Shown piece after piece: positions 7,812-15,365 of a stretch of DNA of 28,894 bases. A program made the translations under genes and the position numbers. Location of the stretch: assembly GCA_938040655.1 (NCBI GenBank), contig CALHZK010000002.1:1-28894 (forward strand), written 5' to 3'. The stretch's first letter is position 1. Each line of letters begins with the position of its first letter. The DNA is from an uncultured Candidatus Saccharibacteria bacterium. Its GTDB lineage: Bacteria; Patescibacteriota; Saccharimonadia; Saccharimonadales; Saccharimonadaceae. Below the pieces are notes generated by a model. It searched no databases. It saw only the letters and a program-made list of their open reading frames with translations, and was not told the DNA's origin.

Positions 7812-9084
7812 CATTTTGGTACAGTTTGACCAATTTACGGACCTGGCTACGCTCAGTGAAGCGGCGAGCCAATTGCTTACTCTGCTCACCAAAGGCTTGC
7901 CGCATCAGCGGATCTGCCAGCAGCTTGATGACGTGCTGCGCCAGATCGGCCGGATCATTCTCAGCAAAATAGCCATTGATTCCATCTTTGACAACCTCCG
8001 AAACCGCAGTATCAATCAGGACAATTGGCTTACCAGCGTGTGCCGCCTCGTGTAAGACCCACCCCTGGGTGTCTTTGAGCGACGGGAAGGTGAACACGCT
8101 GAGCACCTGGTAGGCGACACCAAGCTCTTCTCGTGGCAGCGCACCGGTAAAGATAATTCTATCTGGGTAATGCGTCGCAGCAGCCATTTCTTCGAGTGTT
8201 TTGCGGTACTCAAAATCACCGACAAACAGCAACTTTGACTTTGGGCGAGCCGCCGCGATATAGCGGTCAAACGCCTGGATGAGGATCGGCAGATTCTTCT
8301 CCTCGCCCAGTCGGCCGACAAAGCCGAACACTTCATCATCCTCGGCCAGCCCCCATCGTGCCCGGAATGCTTCGACGTCCTGTTTCTTCGGCTTTGGCAA
8401 TGCATTGACACCATTTGGCATCAGAGTGATATCGTAGTAATATTCATCATCCTGCCACGACTCGAGCTGATTTTGACTCTTGCGCGACAGGGCGATCACG
8501 GCGTCAGCCTTGCTGTGGAGGATTGTCATCATCCGCTCGATGATGTCTTTATTCCATTTCGTCACGCCACCTCGTGGCCGGTAAAGCTTGACCACCTCGA
8601 GCAGATCCTGACCGCGCAGCTTGACTGATAGCGGGAAGACAATCCCCGCCAAAGCCAGGGCGCCCGGCAGAACAGCCGGGTAATGATCGACGAACTCATA
8701 GAGGTCGGTGCAGTGTTGTATCACCAGCGGGATATCAGCTTTTTTGGCGACGCTGACCCCCAGCAAACCGATCTGCGACGGGGTAAAGATATGCACCACA
8801 TCGAGGTTCATATTGGCGATTTGCCGCTGGACAATCGGCGGGAAGAACACCGAGGTATCGTAGTCATCAAAAAACGCCCCTTTGATCGAGCGAAAGCGGA
8901 CGATATGGCTATTGTCATCTTCGTGGAGCAGCTCTGCCTGCTTAGCTGGGTGAATCGACTTGGCAGGGCAAAACACGTAGACCTCGTGCCCTATAGCTTC
9001 TAGCTCGCGCTTCAACGACTCGACGACAAAGACGATCCCGTTTATCGACGGCCGATATGTATCAGTAAAAAGTCCGATCTTCAT
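7738..9084 (-). CDS. GT4 glycosyltransferase, probable diacylglycerol glucosyltransferase
   Basis: A 448-residue GT-B enzyme. The start MKIGLFTDTYRPSINGIVF is typical of the group that includes alpha-monoglucosyldiacylglycerol synthases and mannosyltransferases such as PimB. The nucleotide-sugar domain has GFVGRLGEEKNLPILIQAF, and the E-x7-E region reads DTQGWVLHEAAHAGKPIV. A membrane-surface role making glycolipid head groups is inferred from this resemblance and from the neighbouring gene at 9103-10128, an arrangement like the paired glycolipid synthases of some Firmicutes. The start at 9084 is preceded by TATAAT with a 6-nt gap and lies 18 nt after the upstream gene. The C-terminus is Ala/Arg/Asp-rich and overlaps the convergent gene. 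Confidence 0.85.
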   Translation of the reverse strand: MKIGLFTDTYRPSINGIVFVVESLKRELEAIGHEVYVFCPAKSIHPAKQAELLHEDDNSHIVRFRSIKGAFFDDYDTSVFFPPIVQRQIANMNLDVVHIFTPSQIGLLGVSVAKKADIPLVIQHCTDLYEFVDHYPAVLPGALALAGIVFPLSVKLRGQDLLEVVKLYRPRGGVTKWNKDIIERMMTILHSKADAVIALSRKSQNQLESWQDDEYYYDITLMPNGVNALPKPKKQDVEAFRARWGLAEDDEVFGFVGRLGEEKNLPILIQAFDRYIAAARPKSKLLFVGDFEYRKTLEEMAAATHYPDRIIFTGALPREELGVAYQVLSVFTFPSLKDTQGWVLHEAAHAGKPIVLIDTAVSEVVKDGINGYFAENDPADLAQHVIKLLADPLMRQAFGEQSKQLARRFTERSQVRKLVKLYQNVIDNHPAARRSADDAAAGRAHDGK

Positions 9085-9090
9085 AGCCTT

Positions 9091-9096
9091 ATTATA
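9091..9096 (-). promoter_or_regulatory. -10 box in the gap between two GT4 genes
   Basis: A perfect TATAAT on the minus strand lies in the 18-nt gap between the stop of the upstream glycosyltransferase and the ATG at 9084, with 6 nt to the ATG. The second gene may therefore have its own leaderless transcript even though the genes are so close. Confidence 0.55.
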
Positions 9097-9102
9097 CCAC
9101 TA

Positions 9103-10128
9103 TTAAAATAAACTCTTGTACAAATCAAGCAGCCGCTGTGCCCCAGCCTTGCTGTCAAACCGAGCAGCGATCTTCGCGGAGCGATTTTGGGCGGCCCGGA
9201 TCAGCGCCGGATCCGACGATAGCTGCTTAACGCAGCGCCAGAAGTCATCATCATCTTTGGCCATCACAGCGCCGTCTCGGAAGGTGTCATCGTAGTCGTG
9301 GATGTCGCGCAGGACGACCGGTAGCCCAGCAGCCGCCGCCTCGACTGTCACGAAGCCAAAGGTTTCTTGCTCGCTCGGCAGCACAAAAATATCTGCCGCC
9401 TTATAGTAATCGGCCACCTCAGCAAACGGAATCACCCCGGTAAATCTCATATTTCGTGGGGGGTGTTTAATCATCCGCTGCATCGCATAATTATCGGCAG
9501 CAGCCACCCCAAATGGCACCCCACCAACCCAAATGAACTGGCCCTCGGGCATTTTTTTGGCCATATCAAGAAAGATGTCGACTCGTTTTCGTGGCTGTAC
9601 TTGGCCGACTCCCACCACCACGCAGGCGTCTGGGCTGATCTGTAGCTTCTGACGAATTCTGGCCTTCTCTTGGGCAGAAGTCTGGTAGCGTGCGGTATCG
9701 ATTGTGTTATATAACACTTCAATTCGCCGCGTGACCCCCATCTGCTCAAGCTCGGTTTTGGTGTAGCCAGAGACCGCCAGCACGAGGTCTGCCCGATTGT
9801 ATAAAAACGTGAGCCAAAACTTAGCAAATGGCCGCCACAACTTGGCCGCTTTAAACGAGCCAACGAGGCTATCTGGCACCAGGTGAGCAGAGACAACCCG
9901 CTTCTTGCCAGAAAACAGCAGTTTACTGACTGCGTACAACCCCGGCGTGTGAATATGCACCACATCGAACTTCCCCTTGGCATTGGTCGCAATCTGTACG
10001 TCGGCCACCCGTTTTTGCAATGAGTCACGCATTTCAACATATGCAGTATGAACACCATGCCCCTGGACAGTAAACTCGCTCTCAGAGACCATATTCACGG
10101 TCATTTTCTTGCCACTCTCTTCACTCAT
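9103..10128 (-). CDS. GT4 glycosyltransferase, probable second glycolipid glycosyltransferase
   Basis: A 341-residue GT-B enzyme. The N-terminus (MTVNMVSESEFTVQGHGVHT, internal to the protein) resembles enzymes of the CpoA/LafB type, which add a second sugar to monoglucosyl-diacylglycerol. A basic amphipathic stretch around residues 80-110 (SFKAAKLWRPFAKFWLTFLY) could dock to the membrane. The sugar-nucleotide half has GVGQVQPRKRVDIFLDMA and the motif SEQETFGFVTVEAAAAGLPV with the E-x7-E pair. The start was moved from 10149 to the ATG at 10128 (MSEESGKKM), because a TATACT hexamer lies 7 nt upstream of it and inside the longer frame. Donor and acceptor remain inference. Confidence 0.85.
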   Translation of the reverse strand: MSEESGKKMTVNMVSESEFTVQGHGVHTAYVEMRDSLQKRVADVQIATNAKGKFDVVHIHTPGLYAVSKLLFSGKKRVVSAHLVPDSLVGSFKAAKLWRPFAKFWLTFLYNRADLVLAVSGYTKTELEQMGVTRRIEVLYNTIDTARYQTSAQEKARIRQKLQISPDACVVVGVGQVQPRKRVDIFLDMAKKMPEGQFIWVGGVPFGVAAADNYAMQRMIKHPPRNMRFTGVIPFAEVADYYKAADIFVLPSEQETFGFVTVEAAAAGLPVVLRDIHDYDDTFRDGAVMAKDDDDFWRCVKQLSSDPALIRAAQNRSAKIAARFDSKAGAQRLLDLYKSLF

Positions 10129-10135
10129 ATGTAAT

Positions 10136-10141
10136 AGTATA
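10136..10141 (-). promoter_or_regulatory. -10 box for the GT4 gene ending at 10128
   Basis: TATACT on the minus strand, 7 nt before the ATG at 10128. This box decides the start codon, since an upstream in-frame TTG/ATG alternative at 10149 would lie upstream of the promoter. Confidence 0.55.
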
Positions 10142-10198
10142 GCAAACAAGGCAAGCCCGCGGCCGCCGAGTCGACTTCATCAAACTACTTTTTCAAGG

Positions 10199-10204
10199 TA
10201 TAAT
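10199..10204 (+). promoter_or_regulatory. -10 box for the exonuclease III gene
   Basis: TATAAT lies 7 nt before the ATG at 10212. The -35 candidate TTCATC at 10176 is poor. A leaderless transcript is predicted. Confidence 0.55.
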
Positions 10205-10211
10205 CCATCAT

Positions 10212-11030
10212 ATGAGGCTATTCTCTTGGAACGTCAACGGTATCCGCGCAGTCATCAAAAAGGGGGCATTTGCGCAGTTTTTGGATACCTATCAGCCAGA
10301 CATCATCTGCCTGCAAGAAACCAAAGCGAGCCGCGACCAAGTCGAGCTCGACCTACCAGCGTATCATGAGCATTTTTATGCTGCACAAAAAAAGGGCTAT
10401 GCCGGTACAGCAATTCTTTCTCGAACTCAGCCCCGGCAGTATCGCGACGGCCTCCCAGATACGGTGATCACACAATATGGCCTCCCCGTCGATCGCTACG
10501 GTAACCCAAACGACGAGGGGCGAATTATCGCTGCTGAATTCGATAGCTTTTGGCTTGTCACCTGCTATACGCCAAATGCCAAAGGTGATTTAAGCCGCCT
10601 CCAGCTCCGTGCCAACCACTGGGATCCAGCCTGTCTTGCTTATCTAAAAGAGCTCGCGGCTGGGGCCTATAGCCAGCCCAAGCCAGTCTTATACTCTGGT
10701 GATATGAACGTCGCACACACTGCGATCGACCTAGCCAACCCTCAGGCAAATACCGGCAAACACGGCTTCACCGCCGAGGAGCGCCGCGGCTTTCAGCACT
10801 ACCTTGATGCCGGTTTCGTCGATACCTTCCGGGCGGCCTTCCCAGAGCAAACTGGTGCGTATACCTGGTGGTCACACTGGGCAAATGCCCGAGCTCGCAA
10901 TATCGGCTGGCGGATCGATTATTGGCTTGCTTCGGCCGATATCGCCCCCCGAGTCACTAACCCAGCCATCCATCCACGTCAAATGGGGAGCGACCATTGC
11001 CCGGTCAGTATCGATATCGAGGTAGGGTAG
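10212..11030 (+). CDS. xth: Exodeoxyribonuclease III / AP endonuclease
   Basis: A 272-residue enzyme of the ExoIII/ExoA branch of the endonuclease-exonuclease-phosphatase fold, which cleaves DNA 5' to abasic sites in base-excision repair. Conserved elements in order are FSWNVNGIR with Asn7, ICLQETK with the metal ligand Glu36, the YTPNAKGD loop, YSGDMNVAH with the catalytic Asp and Asn, and the C-terminal GSDHCPVSI with Asp261-His262. WRIDYWLAS is also typical. Length is normal for the family. The following gene starts 2 nt after the stop and is probably co-transcribed. Confidence 0.95.
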   Translation: MRLFSWNVNGIRAVIKKGAFAQFLDTYQPDIICLQETKASRDQVELDLPAYHEHFYAAQKKGYAGTAILSRTQPRQYRDGLPDTVITQYGLPVDRYGNPNDEGRIIAAEFDSFWLVTCYTPNAKGDLSRLQLRANHWDPACLAYLKELAAGAYSQPKPVLYSGDMNVAHTAIDLANPQANTGKHGFTAEERRGFQHYLDAGFVDTFRAAFPEQTGAYTWWSHWANARARNIGWRIDYWLASADIAPRVTNPAIHPRQMGSDHCPVSIDIEVG

Positions 11031-11032
11031 AG

Positions 11033-11854
11033 ATGTATCCGTATTGGCAGCGGCAAACACCTGAACAACCCTGTTATCCAGACGCCGAATGGCAGCGGCC
11101 AGAGCGGCGCGACCAAGCCGGGAAGCTCGGTATTATCGGCGGCAATGCTTTAGGGTTTGCTGCAGTGGCGCATAGCTATCAAGCGACGCATCACGCTGGG
11201 GCGGGGCAGGTGCGAGTCATCCTGCCTGATGCCCTGCAAAAAAGTGTGCCACCTCAGATGACTGATGTGCTATTTGCGCCGACCACTCCTTCTGGCGGGA
11301 TGTCTTCAGAGGCCATCGCAGCCCTACGTGCCCTAGATAGCTGGGCTGATGGTATCTTGCTGATCGGTGATGCTGGCAAAAACAGCCAAACTGCTAGTCT
11401 ATATGAATCCTTCTTGCACGACACCCAGCGGCCAGTCGTGCTGACGCGCGATGCAGTCGACCTCGTGCAGCACAATGCCGCAGCCCTGCTCGAAAAGCCA
11501 CAATTATTATATGTCGTCTCACTAGCACAGCTCCAAAAAATGTTCCGCGCAGTGTATTACCCAAAGTTAGTGACGTTTCATATGCAGTTAGCTCAGCTGG
11601 TCGAAACGCTTCATAAATTTACCATCACCTACCCAGCGACGATTGTCACCTTTCATGCAGAGCAGCTCATCATGGCGCAGGGCGGCCAAGTGATCACCCA
11701 GGCCTGGGCGACACCACTCACTATCTGGCGAGGCACTGTCGCAAGCTATATAGCTAGCCACCTGCTGTGGCTTGCCCACACCCCTTTGGCCGCTGCTGCT
11801 AGTGGCGCTGTGCACGTCCCCCATCCGACGCTCGCCAGTCGGCTCGGCCAATAA
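11033..11854 (+). CDS. NAD(P)HX-dehydratase-like (ribokinase-fold) protein, degenerate
   Basis: A 273-residue protein resembling the ADP-dependent NAD(P)H-hydrate dehydratase family (CARKD/NnrD C-terminal domain). KLGIIGGNALGFAAVAHSYQ (about 31-50) and HHAGAGQVRVILPD (about 53-66) match the family's GGS...GAa.LaA.AALrsGAGLVtv pattern, and ILLIGDAGKNSQT (about 108-120) corresponds to the GPGLG loop. The C-terminal catalytic and nucleotide-binding GGSGD motif is missing; the equivalent region reads TIWRGTVASYIASHL. The protein may therefore be a non-catalytic or retasked homologue. The ATG at 11033 was chosen because GAGG precedes it and it sits just after the xth stop; the longer frame from 10997 would overlap xth. 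Confidence 0.6.
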   Translation: MYPYWQRQTPEQPCYPDAEWQRPERRDQAGKLGIIGGNALGFAAVAHSYQATHHAGAGQVRVILPDALQKSVPPQMTDVLFAPTTPSGGMSSEAIAALRALDSWADGILLIGDAGKNSQTASLYESFLHDTQRPVVLTRDAVDLVQHNAAALLEKPQLLYVVSLAQLQKMFRAVYYPKLVTFHMQLAQLVETLHKFTITYPATIVTFHAEQLIMAQGGQVITQAWATPLTIWRGTVASYIASHLLWLAHTPLAAAASGAVHVPHPTLASRLGQ

Positions 11855-11884
11855 TTCAATATAAAAAAGACCTGGAGCGACCTC

Positions 11885-11971
11885 TGGTACCGCGGGCCGG
11901 ACTTGAACCGGCACGAGCGATTGCTCACCAGATTTTGAGTCTAGCGCGTCTACCAATTCCGCCACCGCGGC
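11885..11971 (-). tRNA. tRNA-Leu (anticodon CAA)
   Basis: On the minus strand the gene begins GCCGCGG and ends CCGCGGT-A-CCA, so the CCA end is encoded. The acceptor stem pairs over 7 bp with one G-U. The anticodon stem CTAGA/TCTGG encloses the loop CTCAAAA, giving anticodon CAA, which reads UUG. The long variable arm (TGGTGAGCAATCGCTCGT) and GGTTCAAGTCC T-loop are typical of a class II tRNA-Leu. It is convergent with the xth operon and divergent from the sortase gene. Confidence 0.95.
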
Positions 11972-11999
11972 ACGAGAGAGCACTCCAAATCTGCTTTTC

Positions 12000-12028
12000 A
12001 TACTAGCACACTGGGTAGCTGGCTGCAA
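12000..12028 (-). promoter_or_regulatory. Promoter for tRNA-Leu
   Basis: On the minus strand, TTGCAG (12028-12023) and TAGTAT (12005-12000) are spaced 17 nt apart, about 29 nt upstream of the mature tRNA 5' end. Confidence 0.55.
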
Positions 12029-12061
12029 CCAGTACTGCTTTATCTTCCAGCTATTATGCGG

Positions 12062-12067
12062 TATAAT
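12062..12067 (+). promoter_or_regulatory. -10 box for the sortase gene
   Basis: TATAAT lies 7 nt before the ATG at 12075, predicting a leaderless message. The tRNA-Leu promoter lies divergently just upstream. Confidence 0.6.
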
Positions 12068-12074
12068 TAGACTG

Positions 12075-13541
12075 ATGAACCCGACGAATAATCAGTCGAG
12101 CGGGCGGTCAGGTAATCCGTCTCATCCGTCATATCAGCCCCGTACCACCACGCCACCACCACGCAATTATTCGACCCAACGTACTGCAGCTGCCCAGTTG
12201 ATCCGTAAGCAGCTTGATTCGATCTACCGTGGCCAGCCGCCTCGTCAAGTGAGGCCCACCTCACCAGCCAGCCAGCGGCGACCCTACAGTCCACCACAGG
12301 CTACAGCTCAGCATACCGTGCCAAGGCCTCAGCCAGCTCAACCAGCCCAGCCATCATCACCACACCAAAACACTCAACCGCCAGCAAGGCCAGTGAAGCC
12401 CAGTCAGCAGGGGAGCCCTGCCGGTGTAGCCACTCAGGCCGCCCAGGCCACAACCACTCGATCTACCGCAGCAGCACAGCAGCACTTACCGACCCAGCCA
12501 CCGTCGCCAGCTCAGCCCACGCCCGCTCCCCAGTCGCCCCAGGTACAGCAGGTACAGGATATCCCCACGACCTTGCAGCGCTCAGGTAGTCAGCACACTC
12601 CCCACGCAACCGCCGAACAGTGGCGCCAGTACCACACTGCCTGGCAAAAATATTACCAAATGTATTATGAGCGCTACTACGCCAATCATCTCAGCGCCAA
12701 AGAAAAAGAGCTAGCCGAGCTTGCCAAGGCGCAGGCCACACAGCCAGACCCCGCCGAAGAGACCGCTATCAAAAAACTCCGGGCCCAAATTCGCCAGAAA
12801 GTCAAGGATGGCGCTCGCAAAGCCACTGCCTCACGACACTTTATCCCAGTGCTTACCGGCCTCACTGTACTCGTTGTCTTACTATTCCTGCAGTACAACC
12901 GTATCATCTTTGGCGCCGTCGCCGCGTACACTACCCCTGGAAACATTGACCCACAAAATATCATTGTCGACCCAACGAATAATGTGGCAGTCGCCCCGGA
13001 GCCTCGGATAATTATCCCCAAAATCAATGTCGATGCACCGGTGGTGTATGGTGCAGGGTCAGATGAAAAATCACAAATGAAGGCTATGGAGAAGGGGATC
13101 GCCCATTTCGCAATTGCTGGCGCCAGCGCAGTGCCTGGCCAGGTGGGCAACGCGGTGTTCGCCGCTCATTCGTCAAACGACGCCTTTGCCGCCGGTGACT
13201 ATAAGTTTGTGTTCGCACAGAACGAGAAGCTCGCCAAGGGTGACTTGATCTACATGAATTACGAAGGGAAGCGCTACACCTACAGCATCACCAGTACCGA
13301 GGTCGTGTTGCCAGACGCGGTCAGCAAAGTCCAGCTCAAAACCACCAAACCGATGCTCACACTGGTCAGCTGCGTACCACTTGGGACAGCCGAGAAGCGC
13401 CTATTGGTCTTCGCGGAGCAGATCAGCCCCGACCCAAGTAAAGCAGCGCCGAGCACCAATACAACCAGCGACACCGGCAGTTCAAAAGGTATCCCTGGCA
13501 AGCCAAATCAGACGGTTATCGAGCGGCTATTTCACCGCTAA
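12075..13541 (+). CDS. Sortase with long Pro/Gln-rich N-terminal region
   Basis: A 488-residue membrane protein. Residues 1-180 are rich in Pro, Gln, Thr and Ser. Residues 182-203 form an unusual Tyr/Trp-rich segment (WRQYHTAWQKYYQMYYERYY), followed by a charged helix, and a single transmembrane segment lies at about 256-275. The extracellular sortase domain (about 308-452) has the catalytic His365 in AAHSSN, Cys433 in TLVSC and Arg442. Sortases cleave a C-terminal sorting signal and attach the protein to the cell wall or pilus. The N-terminal region would lie in the cytoplasm by the positive-inside rule. No obvious LPXTG-type substrate is encoded in the window. Subclass is uncertain; it resembles class C-E sortases. 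Confidence 0.88.
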   Translation: MNPTNNQSSGRSGNPSHPSYQPRTTTPPPRNYSTQRTAAAQLIRKQLDSIYRGQPPRQVRPTSPASQRRPYSPPQATAQHTVPRPQPAQPAQPSSPHQNTQPPARPVKPSQQGSPAGVATQAAQATTTRSTAAAQQHLPTQPPSPAQPTPAPQSPQVQQVQDIPTTLQRSGSQHTPHATAEQWRQYHTAWQKYYQMYYERYYANHLSAKEKELAELAKAQATQPDPAEETAIKKLRAQIRQKVKDGARKATASRHFIPVLTGLTVLVVLLFLQYNRIIFGAVAAYTTPGNIDPQNIIVDPTNNVAVAPEPRIIIPKINVDAPVVYGAGSDEKSQMKAMEKGIAHFAIAGASAVPGQVGNAVFAAHSSNDAFAAGDYKFVFAQNEKLAKGDLIYMNYEGKRYTYSITSTEVVLPDAVSKVQLKTTKPMLTLVSCVPLGTAEKRLLVFAEQISPDPSKAAPSTNTTSDTGSSKGIPGKPNQTVIERLFHR

Positions 13542-13557
13542 ACAAGGTGCTACACCT

Positions 13558-13578
13558 CGGTGAGAGACCGCGATTTTT
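13558..13578 (+). terminator. Rho-independent terminator after the sortase gene
   Basis: A short hairpin CGGT-GAGAG-ACCG is followed after 3 nt by TTTTT. It lies 17 nt after the sortase stop. The stem is only 4-5 bp, so it is modest. Confidence 0.4.
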
Positions 13579-13631
13579 ATACTCTTCCGCATATTGCCCA
13601 TATAGATCACTATCCTGCCACACTGCTTTGA

Positions 13632-13680
13632 GCCGGGGTAGGGGAGTAGGGGCTGAACAGCTGCCGGTACCTACCGCGGC
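13632..13680. other. G-rich potential stem-loop in the gap between convergent genes
   Basis: Three GGGG tracts (13635, 13641 and 13649) are followed by a pairing partner. GCCG-G-GGTAGG (13632-13642) can pair with CCTACC-G-CGGC (13670-13680) with a single G-G mismatch. An alternative hairpin is CTGCCG (13661-13666) with CGGCAG (13677-13682). The 207-nt gap between the sortase and the PEGA protein genes contains no credible ORF. No T-run follows on either strand, so it is not an ordinary terminator. It could be part of a small RNA, or simply a stable 3' end. Confidence 0.3.
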
Positions 13681-13748
13681 AGAAACTGACAATATGAAAA
13701 CGTAAACCCCAAGCGAGTGAATAGCGTGAATATCGCGGCCCTGTTGAT

Positions 13749-15269
13749 TTATTCGTTGATGGTCATCGATAACCGCTGTAATTTGACCGTCTCGGCACCA
13801 GCCGGCTTAAGCAAGACAAATATATACTTTTCATCACGCGAGAGCACCGCATCGAGGCCGGCGGTCGCTGGAGTCAGCTGGCTACGATTGGCGCCATCAA
13901 ATTCCTGCATGACCAGCGAGCCTGATTGATCGACATGCCAGAGGTGGAACTCATCAAGCCATGCAAGTGGCGTACCGTTCGGTAGGGAGATATATGATGA
14001 GCGCGATAGCCGCTCTATGTCATAGCTCATGTAGCCAGTCTGGTCATTCACCACAATAAACCGGCCGTTGTTGCTCATGGTCATTTTGGCAACTGGCCGA
14101 CCAAAGTCAAAGGTGCGACTGTTTTTCAGAAAACGCTGCAGTGCCTCACGATCTTCTGGGAGCTTACCGCGATATATTGTCACGTGGGCACCTACGCTCA
14201 CGACCACTGTGTCTTTGTGGAAATAGTGTGACACCCGGATATGGACCGGCGCAGACTCTGCCGCCGAGAGTGTACGGATTACCTGAGGTGTTTTCCAGCC
14301 CTTTTTCCAGACACCGGCGTCGCGGTGGCCATCTTGTGCCGCCGCCACATAGGCCAGGGTGTCATTGCCATACATAGTGAACGACTGTACTCCTTGGATG
14401 AGCGGGCGAGAAATCGTCGCATCAGCAACCCGCACCGAGCGAACGTCACCATTCGACTGCAAAATATACATGTCATTGCCATTTGTGCCACTAAACGATG
14501 CATACTGGACATCCAAGCCTACCACCTGGGTTACATCGACCAGCTCGGTCGGGTGTTCACGGTCAAGCCGTAGCCACTGAACCGACCCTGTGGCGGTAGT
14601 TTGCTTGCTGGCAGCTGCGTCAGCTTGCTCCTTGGTGGTGTAGGTGTGTTTGACCAGGGCAAAGCGGCCGCTGGTATCCCATTCGCTGATCACAAAGGCA
14701 TGCGTGGTTTCTGCGTGATCATACCCCTTGACTACTGACTTATCGAGCGCCTGGCTGGTAAACTTTGGGTTTTTGACATCACGGAGATCACCCCAGACGG
14801 CAGCTGGCGTGGCATGCTGAGTACTGATACCCAATACATACTGGCCAGCTGGTGCAAATTTCACTGCTGAGAGCTGGGCGAACTCGTGCATCGTAGACAC
14901 CTTTTTTTGCTCTGGTATTAGTCGGGCATAGTTGAGCTGAGTGACTGTGTCAGATTTGATTGTCATGTTTTTTTGCCAGGATTGATAACCCTTGAGGGTC
15001 ATCCGAAATGTGTGCGGGCCCGGCAAGACGGTATTTTTGGTACGCGTCACCTCGAGGTTCATCCCATCGACACTGACCAGCGCACTACGCGGAAACGAAT
15101 CATACTGCACCAAACCGGTCTGCTCGATAGTATGCCGAGTAAGATCAAGCCGGTAGCCGAGCATTCGGAACATCAAAATAAATAACAACACAAACGTGGT
15201 GATCGTCATGATCGCATAGACAAACGTCCGACGAACCACTTCTTTTTTATGGTTTCTACGATGATACAT
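13749..15269 (-). CDS. Membrane-anchored PEGA-domain protein with propeller-like C-terminal region
   Basis: A 506-residue protein with a basic N-terminus, one transmembrane segment at about 17-37 (AIMTITTFVLLFILMF) and a large extracytoplasmic part. Residues about 60-115 form a PEGA-like domain (SALVSVDGMNLEV, then LPGPHTFRMTLKGYQSWQ), a beta-sandwich module often found in surface proteins. The remainder has repeated blocks such as KFAPAGQYVLGIS, SNNGRFIVVND and SRDEKYIFVLL, suggesting a WD40/TolB-like beta-propeller. The function is unknown; surface binding or envelope sensing is plausible. The ATG at 15269 lies 9 nt downstream of TATAAT. It is convergent with the sortase gene. Confidence 0.75.
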   Translation of the reverse strand: MYHRRNHKKEVVRRTFVYAIMTITTFVLLFILMFRMLGYRLDLTRHTIEQTGLVQYDSFPRSALVSVDGMNLEVTRTKNTVLPGPHTFRMTLKGYQSWQKNMTIKSDTVTQLNYARLIPEQKKVSTMHEFAQLSAVKFAPAGQYVLGISTQHATPAAVWGDLRDVKNPKFTSQALDKSVVKGYDHAETTHAFVISEWDTSGRFALVKHTYTTKEQADAAASKQTTATGSVQWLRLDREHPTELVDVTQVVGLDVQYASFSGTNGNDMYILQSNGDVRSVRVADATISRPLIQGVQSFTMYGNDTLAYVAAAQDGHRDAGVWKKGWKTPQVIRTLSAAESAPVHIRVSHYFHKDTVVVSVGAHVTIYRGKLPEDREALQRFLKNSRTFDFGRPVAKMTMSNNGRFIVVNDQTGYMSYDIERLSRSSYISLPNGTPLAWLDEFHLWHVDQSGSLVMQEFDGANRSQLTPATAGLDAVLSRDEKYIFVLLKPAGAETVKLQRLSMTINE

Positions 15270-15278
15270 ATCAGGCGA

Positions 15279-15284
15279 ATTATA
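15279..15284 (-). promoter_or_regulatory. -10 box for the PEGA-domain gene
   Basis: TATAAT on the minus strand lies 9 nt before the ATG at 15269. It is divergent from the promoter at 15299-15328. Confidence 0.55.
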
Positions 15285-15298
15285 TCACAGACCAGCCC

Positions 15299-15328
15299 TT
15301 GCAGGAACCATAGGCGCTTTAGTATGAT
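15299..15328 (+). promoter_or_regulatory. Promoter for the DUF4367-like gene
   Basis: TTGCAG and TATGAT are separated by 18 nt. A leader of about 30 nt follows, containing CAGGAG upstream of the ATG at 15366, so this transcript is leadered. Confidence 0.5.
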
Positions 15329-15365
15329 AAGAGAAATAAGCTGACACACCTCAGGAGCTCACCCG

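Noticed and set aside
11588..12028. 146-residue minus-strand ORF containing the tRNA-Leu sequence
   Set aside because: It is antisense to the NnrD-like gene and reads through a tRNA; it is a shadow frame.
13635..13652. G-quadruplex
   Set aside because: Only three GGGG tracts; the fourth would have to be a GG pair, so a four-tier quadruplex is not supported.
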